The translations under genes and the position numbers were made by a program. Positions 12,583 to 25,800 of a DNA stretch of 64,000 nucleotides are shown piece after piece; the stretch's first letter is position 1, and each line of letters begins with the position of its first letter. A model generated the notes under the pieces. The model was not told the origin of the DNA. It searched no databases and worked only from the letters and a program-made list of their open reading frames with translations. The stretch is from Lasioglossum baleicum. Its lineage: Eukaryota > Arthropoda > Insecta > Hymenoptera > Halictidae. The stretch is from the NCBI RefSeq assembly GCF_051020765.1, contig NC_134944.1, positions 7,316,001-7,380,000 of the forward strand, given 5' to 3'.

Positions 12583-12588
12583 AATAAA
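12583..12588 (+). terminator. Polyadenylation signal AATAAA for the bZIP gene
   Basis: Canonical AATAAA about 700 bases after the bZIP stop, the first good candidate on this strand. Confidence 0.45.
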
Positions 12589-12804
12589 CCGAATGAAATG
12601 AATATCGATTCGATCGAAACTAACACTTTTTCCCCTAGAAACGCGTCGGTCACTATCGAGTCACTAGACATTAGACATGGTGTTGACCTCGGTGACATGA
12701 CACATATAAGAGAAATGTCATGTTTCCCGTTTGCACGTTACTTTTGACGTTTACGTTCGAACGAACAATAGTTTAGCGGTGTTCTCGAAGTAGAGTAATC
12801 GAAT

Positions 12805-13548
12805 ATGGGAAAAACAACGAAGGTGGTTGTCTGCGGGATGAAAGGAGTGGGAAAAACAGCGTTGTTGGAGCAGCTCATTTACGGGAGCATCAACGTCAAA
12901 ACAGTAAGCGTTTAGAGGTTATGTTCGTTTTGAATGTTTCGGAAGGAAATGCTTCCGTGTATTATTGGCACATAACAATATAACTTAACACACATGTACA
13001 TTTTATCTTTCAATTGTATAAAAGATTGATATTCGATGCGACAGGAAATACATCCTACTATCGAGGACATTTATGTCGCGAACATAGAAACGGATCGCGG
13101 CACCAAAGAAAAAGTGCGGTTTTACGACACAGCTGGACTGGAATCTCTACAAAACAACGCGAATAATCAACAACTACCACGACAATATCTCGGTTTCGCG
13201 GATGGCTATGTTCTGGTGTACGACACAGCTAAGCCAGAATCCTTGGATGTGCTGCTCCCATTGAAGAAGGACATTGACCGGAACAAGGACAAGAAAGAGA
13301 TAACGGTGATCGTCGTTGGTAACCGGACCAAGGAGGAAGAATCCCACAGTTTGGAGAATACAGCCAGCAAAGCAGCCAACTGGTGCACCAGAGAGAAACT
13401 GAAACACTATGAACTGAATGTCATGGACAGAACCAGTTTGTTCGAAGCGTTTGTTCATCTGTCCTCTCGATTGAATCCTCCCGCGAATAAGAGCACTTTC
13501 CCACAACTGAGCATGGGTAGAAAGAACGTGAAAGTCGATGCGCCTTAA
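12805..13548 (+). CDS. NKIRAS: NF-kappa-B inhibitor-interacting Ras-like protein (kappaB-Ras)
   Basis: Atypical Ras-like small GTPase. In mammals the family binds the PEST region of I-kappa-B and RalGAP and restrains NF-kB and Ral signalling. Two exons in phase: 12805-12903 and 13045-13548 (200 aa). The P-loop is GMKGVGKT, switch II is DTAGLES, and the base-recognition motif is degenerate (VVGNRTK for NKxD). The glutamine of normal Ras DTAGQ is leucine here and the residue equivalent to Gly12 is Lys; both fit the family's known resemblance to constitutively active Ras. No C-terminal CAAX prenylation box (ends KVDAP), again as in the family. Context gives no further hint. Confidence 0.92.
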
Positions 13549-13787
13549 TCTTATTTATTTGCTGTCCGGTAACTGGAGTACCGGTCCCTTTTGTTCAGTA
13601 CTTAATATTTAGTAGTAACGAAACGGTCGAGCGTGAGTCGTTCTCATCGTTTCTCTCTGTTACTGAGATCTCGTGCGTCTTCTGTTCCTCTTTTTTTGTA
13701 CTTAAATATTGTCCGTCGGACAGAGACGAGATCGATGAGATGAAGCGACTACTGGTACAAATACAAGCAGCGGCGACGCGTTGTTTG
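13549..13787. other. Convergent 3' flank of kappaB-Ras and fatty acid 2-hydroxylase
   Basis: Only 239 bases separate the two stop codons. An AATAAA on the minus strand at 13554-13559 sits just after the kappaB-Ras stop, so the two 3' untranslated regions probably overlap. Confidence 0.5.
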
Positions 13788-16754
13788 TCACCATTCTATG
13801 GGTTTCGTTAATTGCCGCAAGTAAATGTTCGTTCCGAACGCGTGGTCCCATAGCTTGCTGCTGATACCGAAACCTGAAGGAGTAACCCTTTCGTTAGCAT
13901 TCGAGGACGATTTAGTGCGGTGTTGGAAGGTAAACGAATCATTACCTAGCTCGTGATGCGAGAAATGATGATAATTGTGATTCCTTTTCAAGGTGTAGAA
14001 ATAGGAACCGCTCTTCGGCGCGCCGTGATGTAAATAATAATGAATTAAGTCGTAACAAAGGTACCCTGCGAACGAAATTAACTTATTAGAACACGGTAAT
14101 TTACATTAGAGGCGACAACGTCTGCGAGAAGTACCTGTTGTAGTACCGGCGGCGAGGAAATAAACCACTGTCGAAGGAAAGAATACTTGGTAAATGTTCC
14201 ACACTAGTTTAGCTATAAGAAGTCCAACCCCTGGCGGGAATACTAGCCTCCTGTTGTCGAACGGAGCCTTAGGGAAGGTATAAAACGGAGATTCATTAGA
14301 CGATGTAGGGCTGAGCCACAGACATTGACACAGAGTGAATGATTACATATGTAACAATTATTTTTCAGAGTATTTACCTTATGGTGGACGCCGTGAAGTA
14401 TGAAGTGCAGGGAGATAAGTAGTCTCGACGTGGCCGGCGGCTTAAAATGAAACAGTTTCCGGTGAAGCACGTACTCCAGTATAGTCCACATCAGAATACC
14501 GAATCCATACCAGGCGAAAGCTTCGGCTAGCGCGTGTCCTGAAAGTTCGAACGCTGGTTTGCCTTACAACGAGTATACCGAGGACCGAGACATATCGATG
14601 AAATCATGGCAGAGTAAATTCTCAGAAAAACTTTTCCAAGAAAGTACATTTTCAAAAAGATCAAACACGCGTCAAACATCGTTCCAAGAGCTACTATCTC
14701 GCGTGTATTTCGCTGTGAACGGTTCTAACGCGACGCGGGAACTGCATGGCGCGTTATTGACACTGTGCCAGATGCAGTGGAACGCCTCGAGGAGTTACGC
14801 GGAAGCGTGAAATCTTCGAGCAGATAATAATTGTGTAACATCGGTCGAGAGCTTGGAAAGTGTTTACGCTCGCGTTACGTGTAAGTGGGAGATTAGATAT
14901 TCGCGGGCGAGACAAATGAGCCAGGAACAATATAAGGAGATAATAATTCGATAATTACCAGTGTAATGACCGGCCATGCTCGCGAGGCCGCAGCAAAGAA
15001 AGTAGATGCACACCGGGACCCATACGATCGGGATTAGGTACCAGGGCGTGATCGACAGGATCTCCAACAGGCTCGACTTGAACATTCGAATCTCGCGGTT
15101 CACCGGCAGGTTCGCCCATTCCCAGTATCGATCACCCAACTCTCCCACCTGGCCGAGAATAGGCGCGTCCCAATCGATGAGATCCTATCAAATCATCAGG
15201 TGGTCGCACGTGAATCGCGAAGGATCCTTTCCCGTTTGAAGAATCGAAGGTATTTACTTTCTTTGCAGGAAGACAAAGGACGTTGAGGAACCACCCTCTC
15301 GTTACGTTTCCTCACTGATTTTCCTTTTTTTTTTATGTAATAAAGACGACATTCTAGTTATCATCATCATCATCGTCGTTATTCCACAGGAACGAAATTT
15401 ATTAACGAAGAGGAATCGCGCAACAAGGAAGCTCGCGGGAGATCGATTGTACCAGAAACTCGAAATAAGTATCAGCACGATTCAGAATCTGGCGAAGATC
15501 ATCAGGTGTCGGAGATAACCGGGTTCCAAGAAACATTACGATCCGTTTGCTTAAAACCGAAAGCGCGTGATTCATGATGAATCGCGAGTTCGCGGTGTTT
15601 GCACAGAGCTCGTGTCGGATCCGGGCTCATCGAAGTACAACAATGGGAAATCAGGGGAAGTCTTTCGAAAAGAAGCGATCGGTTCAAGGTCCGTCAATAA
15701 CGATAACGCGGGACCTTCCGCGGGAAGGCCGGCAGTACGACAGTACAAACTTTGTAATTCTTATCGCCGGACGGCGGATGTTTATTTAAACGAATACTTT
15801 TTTTCCTAGAAAAATCGCGGTCGCGAGAGGTGTCGCCGCTATCACGCTGTCGCTTATCAATCTACGGACACCACGTAATCGTCGCACCGCACCGTTATCT
15901 CGAGATCATCTGCCGCGATTTACGGACAATCGAAACATTTTGAATGTAACGGATTGTTACTATTACGCTGGACAATGGGCCAACGTGTCGTACACTTGAG
16001 GACAGGTTTATGTTTGAGCCGCGGTAGAAGCGATAAAAGCTGCGTCAGAATATCTTTGGTGTATTTATAGCGCAAAACATTAGCAATAGTACGGTTTCGT
16101 TGTTTGTTTATCTATATCCCTCGCCAAGAAGATTACGAATCAATGATAAAAGCCACGATAATAGCGAAAGGAAGGCGATACTTGGTTCTCCGCGTTCGTA
16201 TCGCCTGGTTGTCTACATATAGTAGCGTCATTCTACTCTCCGCTTCGATGTAAACACTTTGATTAGAGAACGGTAGAATACACTCGTAGATCTAACACGC
16301 TTCAAAACAGAATAACTTTCTCACATCTATTCTATTTTAGAGGGTGCTGTATCTTGATGATTCTCTCTCGTTTTGGCTCTGATCGTCTATCGCGGCTCCA
16401 ACGTAAACGCACCGGAAGGAGCGGTCAACGGGGGTTGGACCGATCCTCGAGAAGGAACGGTCACAGGTCACTCACTTCGTATTCCTGGTACTTCTCTTTC
16501 GCGTTGACAGAGAACTCCTCGAACATGTGAAAGGCGGCTTTCGAGTGCGGATTCTCCTCGAAAGCTTTGTCCAGGCTCCGATTTTCAAAGTGGCCGAACA
16601 CTCGTTTCCCGCCAGGGTGATACCTGAGGAACTTGCTGATGTTATAAGAACGGTTTCGATAGTTCACTAAAAACTCGTCCTCGCCGGTTTCCGATCGGTC
16701 CGTGAGTCTATCGATCGCCGGACGACGATCACCGTTCATCACTGGCTTGCTCAT
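13788..16754 (-). CDS. fa2h: Fatty acid 2-hydroxylase
   Basis: Endoplasmic reticulum di-iron enzyme that adds a 2-hydroxyl to fatty acids destined for sphingolipids and, in insects, possibly cuticular lipids. Six exons in phase: 16754-16476, 15184-14959, 14538-14378, 14267-14135, 14065-13946, 13873-13788 (334 aa). The N-terminal cytochrome b5 domain has the haem motif HPGG at residue 46. The membrane hydroxylase carries the histidine clusters HRKLFH, HGVHHK, HYYLHH and HNYHHF, with at least four hydrophobic segments. The start is the least certain part: an upstream in-frame ATG at 17036 would add 94 residues of low-complexity, non-conserved sequence. I prefer MSKPVMNGD at 16754, which gives a family-like N-terminus. 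Intron 1 is 1.3 kb. Confidence 0.92.
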
Positions 16755-19700
16755 TTCACCGGTTATCGCGCTGATCGAACACTGTCCGAATCGGTTCCGT
16801 GACAAAACGCTAATTGTTCGGTATGCGTCGACGATACGTATAGAACGACGCTTTATCGTAGCCCACTTCGAATCTTTTTGATAAGATTCCGCGGTGCGTC
16901 GGCGAGTACTATGCGAATAGTCCGATGATGTGTATCGCTTCTGAAAACTGTTATCTACGCCGATAAGTTTCTGTCTATACAGCGACACCATTGTATTGAT
17001 CGTCGACATCACATTCTCCCCGATTTTTGTTGTCAATTCGAAGTCCGGAAGACAATTTGTTCATCTTACTTACTGTTAGTCATCTTCGGTCTTTTGGACC
17101 GTTGTTCGAGATGCATCATTGATTCGAATGTGGCGGGCTTGTCTGCTTGCGAGTCGACCGTGTCGTTAGAAGTCGGCTTAGTCCGACTGCCGTGCGTAAA
17201 GAGATGCCTCAAGACTTAGCAAGCCGGTACGAGCAAATATATTTATATACTTTTTCACAAACGTAAGAGCTTAAGGCATAATTCATGAAGTTTTTAAATC
17301 TTGAGTTTACTACACGCTAATCAATAGCATAAATTAGTTTGCCTAGATTGCGGATCTTTATGCAAAATAAAAAATGTCCGTGTGAGCGTGAATACATAAA
17401 ATCAGCGGTCTATTTTCATTCTAGATGAAAAAGTTAAAAATCGCGACCTTCGCTCTTTTCCTCACAACTTCGGCCAACAGTAATTTCTAAATCATTTTTA
17501 TCGTATATTGCGCAGTAAAGTCCTCCTAACATCTCGAAAAAGCTATTCGTTTTCAAATGGCGTGCGAACACTTATGGGCGGGGGTGTACTAGTATTGTTA
17601 TCTTGTCGCGACTTTCCTGTTCCCGTCGGCTTTCATTTTCCTCGCGGCTTACGCGGGGCGGTGCGTCGATTGATAACAGGGATAACGGGATCGATAGAAC
17701 GTAGAGACGGGAAATCAGTGTATCTCCCCGTACTCGGCAATAAAGAAGCTTTTATTGAAACTTTTTTTCTCTGGATAATCGTGTATACAATACACTGCTA
17801 TGTATACGATCTATGTGTTAAAGTCTACGAACGCGGCAGCGGTCGTGCTTCGTTCCTTCTCCGACGAAACACCCACGGATGCGGAATGGCAAGAGGACAC
17901 GGTTCCGAGCGTAGTCCGAGCATTCGCGCTGCCAAAAATATAGCGTTTCTTCGAGCGTAATCGTCGTCGTCGTCGTCGTCAGGACGGGACGTGTAACTTT
18001 TCGGTGTTTCTCTGTGAACGGCGGGAAACGCCGTCGATTTATCGAGGCCGGGCGAACCTGCTGGACCTCGTCGAACGAGCGTGCGCCGTTCTCGACGGAA
18101 ATTCGCTACCATGTTCCTGGTTTGTCTCTCTCTCTCCCTCTCTGTCTCTCTTCTCTCGTCGTTTGTTCGAACCAGACGTTCGAGACCGAATTTCGAGCGC
18201 TTTGCGGCCCACCGACGCTTTCGCTGCCACGTGACAATACCTTTTATCAGTTCTCGAAAATATGCTGCGGTATTACGGCTTGGAATTGGGCGGAAAGCAT
18301 TTAAGTGGACTTTCAGAGAATCGTACAATTTATCTGGCAGCATTGATAATAATTGAATATTGTACGACCGTTCTGCTGTAGCTGTTCGCCACAGCAAAAT
18401 AGAGTTTGACTTCAATGCGAAAGAAACAGACCGGTCAAGGGTAAACCCATTTGCATCATTAACGTAATACGTACATATATATTCCCTGTGTATTCCTGGC
18501 CACTATCGCCGGAGCATAATTTTGTACTTAACAATATACGCACAACAAAATACAAAGTACACAATGTACTGAAATGTAATGAAATATATTTTCACTTGAA
18601 ATTGTTCTTTCTAGATGTAATTAAGAAATTGACAGTAAGAAGATTCTTCGTTCTCGCTTCTGATGCAGACGGGCTCGACAACCGGAGGAAAGGCGGGCAG
18701 CAAGAGCGTCGTTCTGTGAAGGAGAGTTGTCTTTTCGGTGAACGCACAAGTAAAACGCAGTTCGGTAACTCTTAACTTTAGTAGCATCTTTTTACAGTGG
18801 TATGTATAGGGTATAAACAACAAAGTTTCGTACAGGTATCGGAACAGAAGAGCGCAACGGCTCTCGATAGGACTGCAAAACGTCGACTCGTCCGTTTTGT
18901 CTCCGGCTTGCCGAACGAAGAAACGTCTCCGCGAAGAATTTCGTTCGTTCTCGCTTTTTCTCTTTCTTTTTTTTTTTAAGTACGGCGATCGTCGAAAATT
19001 CTGCGACCCGGTCTCGAAACGCGACCGCCGATCGACGGAACATTTTCGCGGTCTACCATCGCCTTTTTATCTTTTTTTTTGTTGTTGTAAGTGATCGGGT
19101 TTTTCTTTTTTCACATTTTACTGTTTTGTTTCTTCTAGCGAGTCGGAAGTACTCTCGGTGGTACGAGGACGGCGTACAGTGTGCTCGTTTCGGGGGATCG
19201 GACCGGTTGCTAATGGAATTTTTACGAGGCGTTTACTCGGCCGTAACATTTTCGCGGTACCGTAACAATATCGATAACGGATATACGTGTGGCTACACCT
19301 AGAAACAATTGCCGTTCGTCTAAAAGCCCGACGTAATCAAACTATATGTATAACGTCTCCACGAACAGGTTTGGCTTCGTTGCTTTCGTATAAACCGCAT
19401 TTGTAGTTCTCTAGAAATTCGCGCGAGCTCCAGCTCCTAAAAGCAACATGCAAAGGCTACAAAGAAATTCCTCGGGGTTCGTTCGACGTTCGCGCCGTCG
19501 ATCGAGAAAATGTTTCACAGCTTCTTATTCGACTGTGTTTCAGAGAAGAACGAAATCGAATGACGACAAAGAGAAGAAGAAGCGAAAGGACCGAGGTACA
19601 TAGGATATTGAAGGGTAGAAGAGATTGGAGCTGTCGAAGAGGATTTCAGTAGAATTGGAAATCAGCGGTGAAACATTTTTTGCGAGGACGACGCGAATTC

Positions 19701-20658
19701 GCGATCGCACACTGTACCGCCTCCACCGACTATCACTACGAATACGTAGTCGCAACGAGATACCGTCTATCGTACGCTAAGCCCTACTCGTACAACGCTA
19801 TTAGACGAGCAGGCGAGTTCGCCCCTAGCTTAGGTTGTCGCCTCTGACGTCTCTGTTACCCCTGAGGTTTGGAAGCAATTAGGAACGTTGGGCACCGTCG
19901 CGTTGTCGTCTACGAGTCGATCTTCCGACGGTGGGAAATCAGGCTTAGGAAAGCTGCAGCGAACTCGGACGTCTCGCTTCGGCTTTCCCAGCCCTACACG
20001 CTTTTGCATCCTGCGCATTACGAGCCACTGAATCGGGACAACGCGGAAGACCGAGCGAAACGTGTCGTTTTCATCGGCACATGAACGCAGACGGCACTTT
20101 TCACAAAGAAAAAACCGCGGAGACCTCTGTCCGCGGCTCGACGTTTCAATTTCAATGGAAAATCAATTCTCGTTCGAACAAACTCGAATTTAACCGCTTG
20201 CCGTAGATGCGCAGCCATACAGAAACACAAACTTAATGGAAACAGAAAATGAATTTCACGATCCTGAGGATGCGTAACAGTTCGTACGGCAAGGGGACTG
20301 ATCCAATTGGAATTCAAGTAGAACGAACAACTAGCCAGGACGTTTTATCGTAATCGTCGGATCCGAGCGAATGAACGAACCATGGATCACGTTCAGGCCG
20401 GTTGGAAACGTGTCGCGTCTCGCCTATAGTTGAGCAAACGAATCGACGAAGCGGAGCTGTGTTAGCACACTTCCCCTGTTCTGTAAGGGCAGTTCAAGTT
20501 GAGCTGCTAGACCATCCTCGCATTGTCCGGTTGACATGTGTACGTTGGTAGATCACCACTCGGTATAAAGGCCGCCACAAGCGCCCTACCTTGTCGTTCC
20601 TATTGCTTATCCATCGATAAGCTGCGATGCAACACGGGGAAAATTGACATCGTGGTGA

Positions 20659-20690
20659 TAGACTACGGATTTTATGCGTTTATGGCAAAA
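20659..20690 (+). repeat. Single MITE-A end
   Basis: TAGACTACGGATTTTATGCG matches the MITE-A left terminus but no mirrored right end is found nearby. The adjacent text (GGCAAAAATGGG, GTGCAATTTAA) also matches the copies at 43853 and 62493. Confidence 0.6.
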
Positions 20691-21154
20691 ATGGGTCGGT
20701 GCAATTTAAAGGTGTACGAAAATTGAAAGAATCTCAAACCAGCGATTTTCAGCTTGTTGAAGTTATTGAGGAAAGAAATTTCTACACATGCAATTTTTCT
20801 TTCGCGCGATCAAAAGGGACGGCAAGATGGAGCGTTTGTGGTGTACTTAACGCCAGCCTTTCTACTTTGTTAATTTGTAAAAAGAATAGTGAAGCGAATA
20901 CTGGACAACGCGAAGACGCTCACGACCGTTTCGAGTACCACGCGGCGCGATCGCGTATCTTCTGTCTGTTCCTCGAGAAAGAAAGATAAATAACTGTGGA
21001 GTTTCTAGCGAATTTTTGCGGTTGCGACGGCTCGTTTCAATTCATACCGATAAGCTATCTGGAGTGGTGTCGTTCAAACATTTTTTTTTCGAACGTCTAC
21101 ACAAAGGAAACGATTAAGCTCCTCTTCGGCTTAACACGTTCGCGGGAAAGCCTG

Positions 21155-21290
21155 TTATCCCTTTGCACTCGGAGCTATTTTAACTCGAAAAATCAACATT
21201 TCTCCCGATCTAGAATATCTCCATTCCCTATGATTTTTTAAATTTTATGGATACGAAATTGATATAATACCTCATGCAATACCTAAATGT
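21155..21290. repeat. Fragment of TTAA-family element
   Basis: CCCTTTGCACTCGGAGCTATTTTAACTCG followed by text matching, in reverse, the copies at 33780-33942 and 44000-44129 (AAGTATTGTATGAGG..., GGAAATATTCTAGG...). It looks like one end of the TTAA-flanked family without its partner. Confidence 0.5.
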
Positions 21291-21810
21291 TTAGTGATTA
21301 ATTAGATACCGACATATTTAATAATGTAAATGATATTTTGGCGAGTGCTACGGGTTAACAGGCTTCCGGTGGCTGAACTACTCAAAATGTTTGGCCATTA
21401 GTCCGGGTCTTATCGACGCTCGTCTTTATCGTTACCGTTCAGAGACCTTAACTGAAATTTGTACTGTCGCAAGCTTCGCAGCTTGTTTAGCGCGCTAGAT
21501 AGTTAATTGGAAAAGCACTATCTGTCTGGAACGTTTAAGGCGCGAGTAGCTTGCGACATTCTCCTGCGAGAGGAATTTCCAGAAGAGTGGTACACTCGTT
21601 CGCAAATATTCGAAATATATTCAACTTGCTGGCCGCTATCTCAGCTACTCCTTACTCTCGCAAGAAAAGTCACAAGCTGCTCGCAAGAAACGCGATCGCT
21701 CGGCGATTTTCGATCGTGTTTTCGTGTGGACCCGTGGCACTAGAACGGATAAAAGCCGATTTATACTATCTGCACAGACGTGGAACGATTCCAGTATGAT
21801 AATACATCGA

Positions 21811-22322
21811 TAGATTGCGGATTTTATGCATTTGTAACAACAGTGAGTGGCTGCAATTAGACAGGGTATAAAATTGAAAGGATTGAACATTAGATTAGAA
21901 AAGAAACCGTCCTTAACTGACTCCTATATCTTACAAGTTAACTGCGGATCTTTATGCATTTATGGTTCATAAAAATGTTCAAAAACTGCTGGAGCATCAA
22001 ATTTGGCTAGGCTGCGGAACCTTATGCAAAATAAAAATGTTTTGCATTGATTGTGGGAAGCAGGAATAACATGAAAATTGATTTCATCCCTTAACGACTT
22101 TGTTACATTGAAAGCAACGTTACAACGTTCTCGAATTTCTTTCCAACCAATTCATAAATGCATAAAGATCCTTAGTCTAGTTATTACCAATGAAAATAGG
22201 ATTTTAATTGGTACCACTTTCTTAAAATTTGTCTAGAAAAATTGAAAATTGCATAGACATCCGCGGTCTACTTACAACAAATGCAGACAGTTTTTCCGTT
22301 TGTATAAAGATGCGCAGTCTAT
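21811..22322. mobile_element. Nested cluster of three MITE-A copies
   Basis: Three MITE-A left termini (21811, 21940, 22008) are followed by three right termini (ending 22179, 22270, 22322), as expected if copies had inserted into copies. The innermost, 22008-22179, is the clearest full element (172 bp, reverse orientation) and shares its interior (ACTTTGTTACATTGAAAG, CATCCCTTAACGACTTTG) with the copies at 26546 and 36013. Confidence 0.65.
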
Positions 22323-22806
22323 ACACATTAATGAACACCGATATTCAAATGCATTAAAGAATGTTTGTCCGACCTGTGTCTGCGCGGATAGCATAAATCG
22401 GAATTGAATCGACCTTAACGCGTTCTGCATGCCGCGCCGTAGTGTTTTCCCGCGTTACTCTGCTTCTCCTCTAGTTTTGTTCACGCTTGATTAAGTACTC
22501 TTCGTTTGTACTCGACCCGTTTTCTTTGGCGTTTTGATTCGCACGGCTCTCTGAAGCCCGTGCACGCGCGTGTGTGTGCCACGGGTTTCGCGTTTAGACG
22601 GAAGGTGAAGTATTGCTTTCGGAACAGAGCGCCGATCCCGTGTTCGGCTGCTGTCTGTCGGTTGTATTTACTCGCGCGCTTGCCACACACGCCATCATCC
22701 ATCGCGCTTGTCATCGATTTTCTGACCATTCGATTTCCGCCGCGCCGGTCGCTAACTGGCCACCGCGCGAGAGAAGACTGCGGACCGATCGACTCGGTTC
22801 GCCCGC

Positions 22807-25800
22807 TCAGAAGTCCATCACTTCCATCTTGAACGGTTTACCCTGCAACTTGTTCGACACGATCTTCGTGATCGGCGGCGCGCTGTTGTTGTCGTCGTCG
22901 CTGTTGATGTCCTCATCCTCCTCCGGGAAGTCCTCGAGCCTGTCGTGATACTCGTCCAACTGGAAGAACATCGTATCGATTAATCTCTGGCGATCATCTA
23001 CCTACACCTTTATTCTTTTCTGTTTCGTTTCAGGCCGATCGATCCCGTGGATAGAACAAACTCAGCTAAACAAAGTCTAGGGCGTGAGATCGTCAATCGA
23101 AACGAGGCCGAGCTAGCGTTTGCCAGTGAGAGAACAATATAGCGCGGTGCCGGTGAGAACTTGAAGCTGGAAGCTTTGTAACTCGAACTCTTTCTCCTAT
23201 TTTAATCTCCCTCTCTCTATATATATATTCTCTCTAGTCCTCCTCCTTTAATCTTGCAGGCGATGAACACATCAGCTGCGGCAAAGACTGCGGCTCCACT
23301 GGACGCGATTTTCGATCGCTGCGACACTCTACTGGTTCCAATGCATCTTTAACAAGTCGCGTGCAGCGCGAATTTTGCGTGCTTCACACGAGTTTCATTT
23401 ATTTCGTTCATAAGGACAATTGTTAGTATGTACTGGAGAATAATGATAGTTAATTTTGGCAGTAATTAATTGATGTTCAATGCCATTTACGTTATGATCG
23501 TCATTCTTTAGTAATACTGCGGTGCTGGTTAGCCACAGAAAGAAAGAGCATTTAGAGCAAAAACATTTAATAGTGTCAGAAATATTTTGAATGATATAGC
23601 AATTTCGAATGGCGCCTTAGAGTCACCATTCGAGTGCTAAGGGTTAAAGAAAGTAGAGTCGTTAGGAGCCCAGTAGCTAACCCGTTCGGAACGGATTGAA
23701 GCAAGTTTACCGAGATGTCGATTCCGATTCGATTGAGAATCACGATCCAGTGAAACCGCAGGCTTGCGAACGTCGTTCCTTCGAAACGCTGAAGCTCTAT
23801 GGAGACGGAGTCGCTCCCGTGCACAAATGCGAACAGCTCCGCGATAGTGCGAACGACATAGTGCGAAGCGCGCGCACACAGAAGCTACAGGCATTCCGTA
23901 ATACGTAGTAGTTTCTACGGACTCACGTGTGTAGGGTAGCTACGGAAGAAGCGATTTAATCGACGTTACCGCACACCGAACTGACGGTTACCTATAACTG
24001 CCGGTACGTCCAACGTGAGTCACCTTTGTGCTCGTCCGATCCGAATCGACGCAGTCCGAGGCACCATGCTCAGAAGGAGACACATTCGTGAGACCCTTCC
24101 GACCCCATAATCAACGTTAAAACGTTGGAATTGCGGAGAAAGAAGTAGAAGTTATCATAATTTTTTCAATTTTCTTGAAACTGTAATTAATGCGTTTCGT
24201 AGATCTACGACTCGGAGTGCGCCAACCGGATCGAGTAGTTTTCCATGATCGCTACAATGTCTAAGGCAGCTGATGAGCGTGCTTTGTGTATCCTTCGATA
24301 GCGGTTGCCGAAGAATTAGCTCGGCATTTACGATAGAACCGGAAAGACTGTGGTTCCTTTACGGTTCTACCGTCATTGCAGACCGCGTGTGATCATAGAC
24401 AAGGTACAACGTGAACAGCGACATCACACGATTCTTCTACACAGATGGACCAACCAGCATACTTTTTACTCGTACGATCCCTTTGGTGGAGGCACAGAAG
24501 CCGCGGAACATCGGGGTAGAAAGCAAATCGATGCTGGTGCGTGTACAGAAACGTGTAACCAACCCTCGGCCAGGTGAATTCGTGGGTAGACCGCGGATTT
24601 TATGTATTCTATTTCTAATAGCGCAGTCTATTCACGAATCTGGATTGAAACGCAACAATGTAGTAAGGGAGTGAATTCACTGCCTCGCTACATCGTTGGA
24701 ATCGTGTACAGATACGATACAGCGGTTTCAGCTTGGCGACGCATTTACGTAAAGTATCTCTAAAAATATGTTTCTCGGAAACGCTATAGAATGTCTCGGA
24801 TACACTTTGGGAAAATGTTGCGAGGCTTAATATTCGCCGAGTCATCATCCACTTGGCATTGATTGTTTAGCTGCGTCATTAAGCGGAAACCGCTGTGTAC
24901 CGGAGCGATGAGGGGAGCTGGTGATCGATGTTGGTGAAACGAGAGCGGAGCGAAGCGAGTTTCGTTTTGGCTCGACTCACATCGACGTCGCCCATCATTT
25001 CCTTGGTGGAGACCGTGGTGTCGATGCGTCGTATACTGCCCTGATGAATGTCCACGTCGAGTTTGACGCATTGGAACCGCCTCAGAAGAAAGACGATCGG
25101 TATTGGCGCGACGCCCGCGAAAATAATCACCATCGCTATGGCCAGCACCCAGCTGGGATAATTCGTGGCCACGGCCATTCCCTGAAGCGTACGAGAACGA
25201 AAAAATCATTCGAACCAACTCGATACGAATCCTCTCGGGAGGACTTGTAATTTATTCTCACCAGGTTGGGGTCCCACGCGGAATACTGAGGCTTCTTGAT
25301 GATCATCGACGCTATACTGGATAGCAAGATGCACACCATGATTATGGGAGCGAGGAATCGCCAAGTCACCTGCCAGTACGGCCCTGGTCTATACCCTGTC
25401 ATCTCTTCGATGTCCTTGGTGAACCTGAACGGGAGCATTCAGTCAACGATTTCAAGAATTAAGTCTTGCATTAGGTTGACGCAATGTCCGATTTTATGCT
25501 GCAAACTGAACCATGTGTGTTTATACTATTTTTAGTTACGAAGCTGATCTTCAACGATCTGAATGACATTTGAATTTACAGGGAAATCGTATTGGTTAAG
25601 CATACTGTTCAAAATCGGACATTTCGTATGCAGCAACCTAATGGTGTTCATGCTGAAAGTAAACGGTACTTTTCATGGCCGTAGATGAAGACCACCGAGA
25701 TCATTTCCATGAGCGCGACCATCACCAGACCTATGGTGCCGGCGAAGCTGTCGAACATCTTCAGCCAGTACTCTCCGGCTCCGGTGCAGAAGATCAGCCC

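Larger units (their letters stand above)
11886..12804 (+). other. 3' region of the bZIP gene and kappaB-Ras promoter
   Basis: Contains a likely long 3' untranslated region ending after the AATAAA at 12583, with a perfect-looking stem-loop at 12395-12433. The last 200 bases must contain the kappaB-Ras promoter. No further coding exon. Confidence 0.5.
17037..22806. other. Intergenic, repeat-rich, no gene recognised
   Basis: About 5.8 kb between the fatty acid hydroxylase promoter and the SLC6 3' end. Open frames here are short and lack recognisable domains. It contains MITE-A ends at 17345 and 20659, a nested MITE-A cluster at 21811-22322, CT-rich tracts near 18121, and a TTAA-family fragment at 21155-21290. 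Confidence 0.5.

Noticed and set aside
16755..17036. 94-residue N-terminal extension of fatty acid 2-hydroxylase
   Set aside because: Open but not family-like; the cytochrome b5 domain begins soon after the downstream ATG. Kept as an alternative in the entry.
17825..18415. 196-codon minus-strand open frame and overlapping plus-strand frames
   Set aside because: Rich in Arg/Ser from CG-rich and CT-rich DNA; overlapping frames on both strands are equally long; no domain or splice support.
22506..22948. Plus-strand frames over the end of the SLC6 gene
   Set aside because: Antisense shadow of the last SLC6 exon and its 3' flank.
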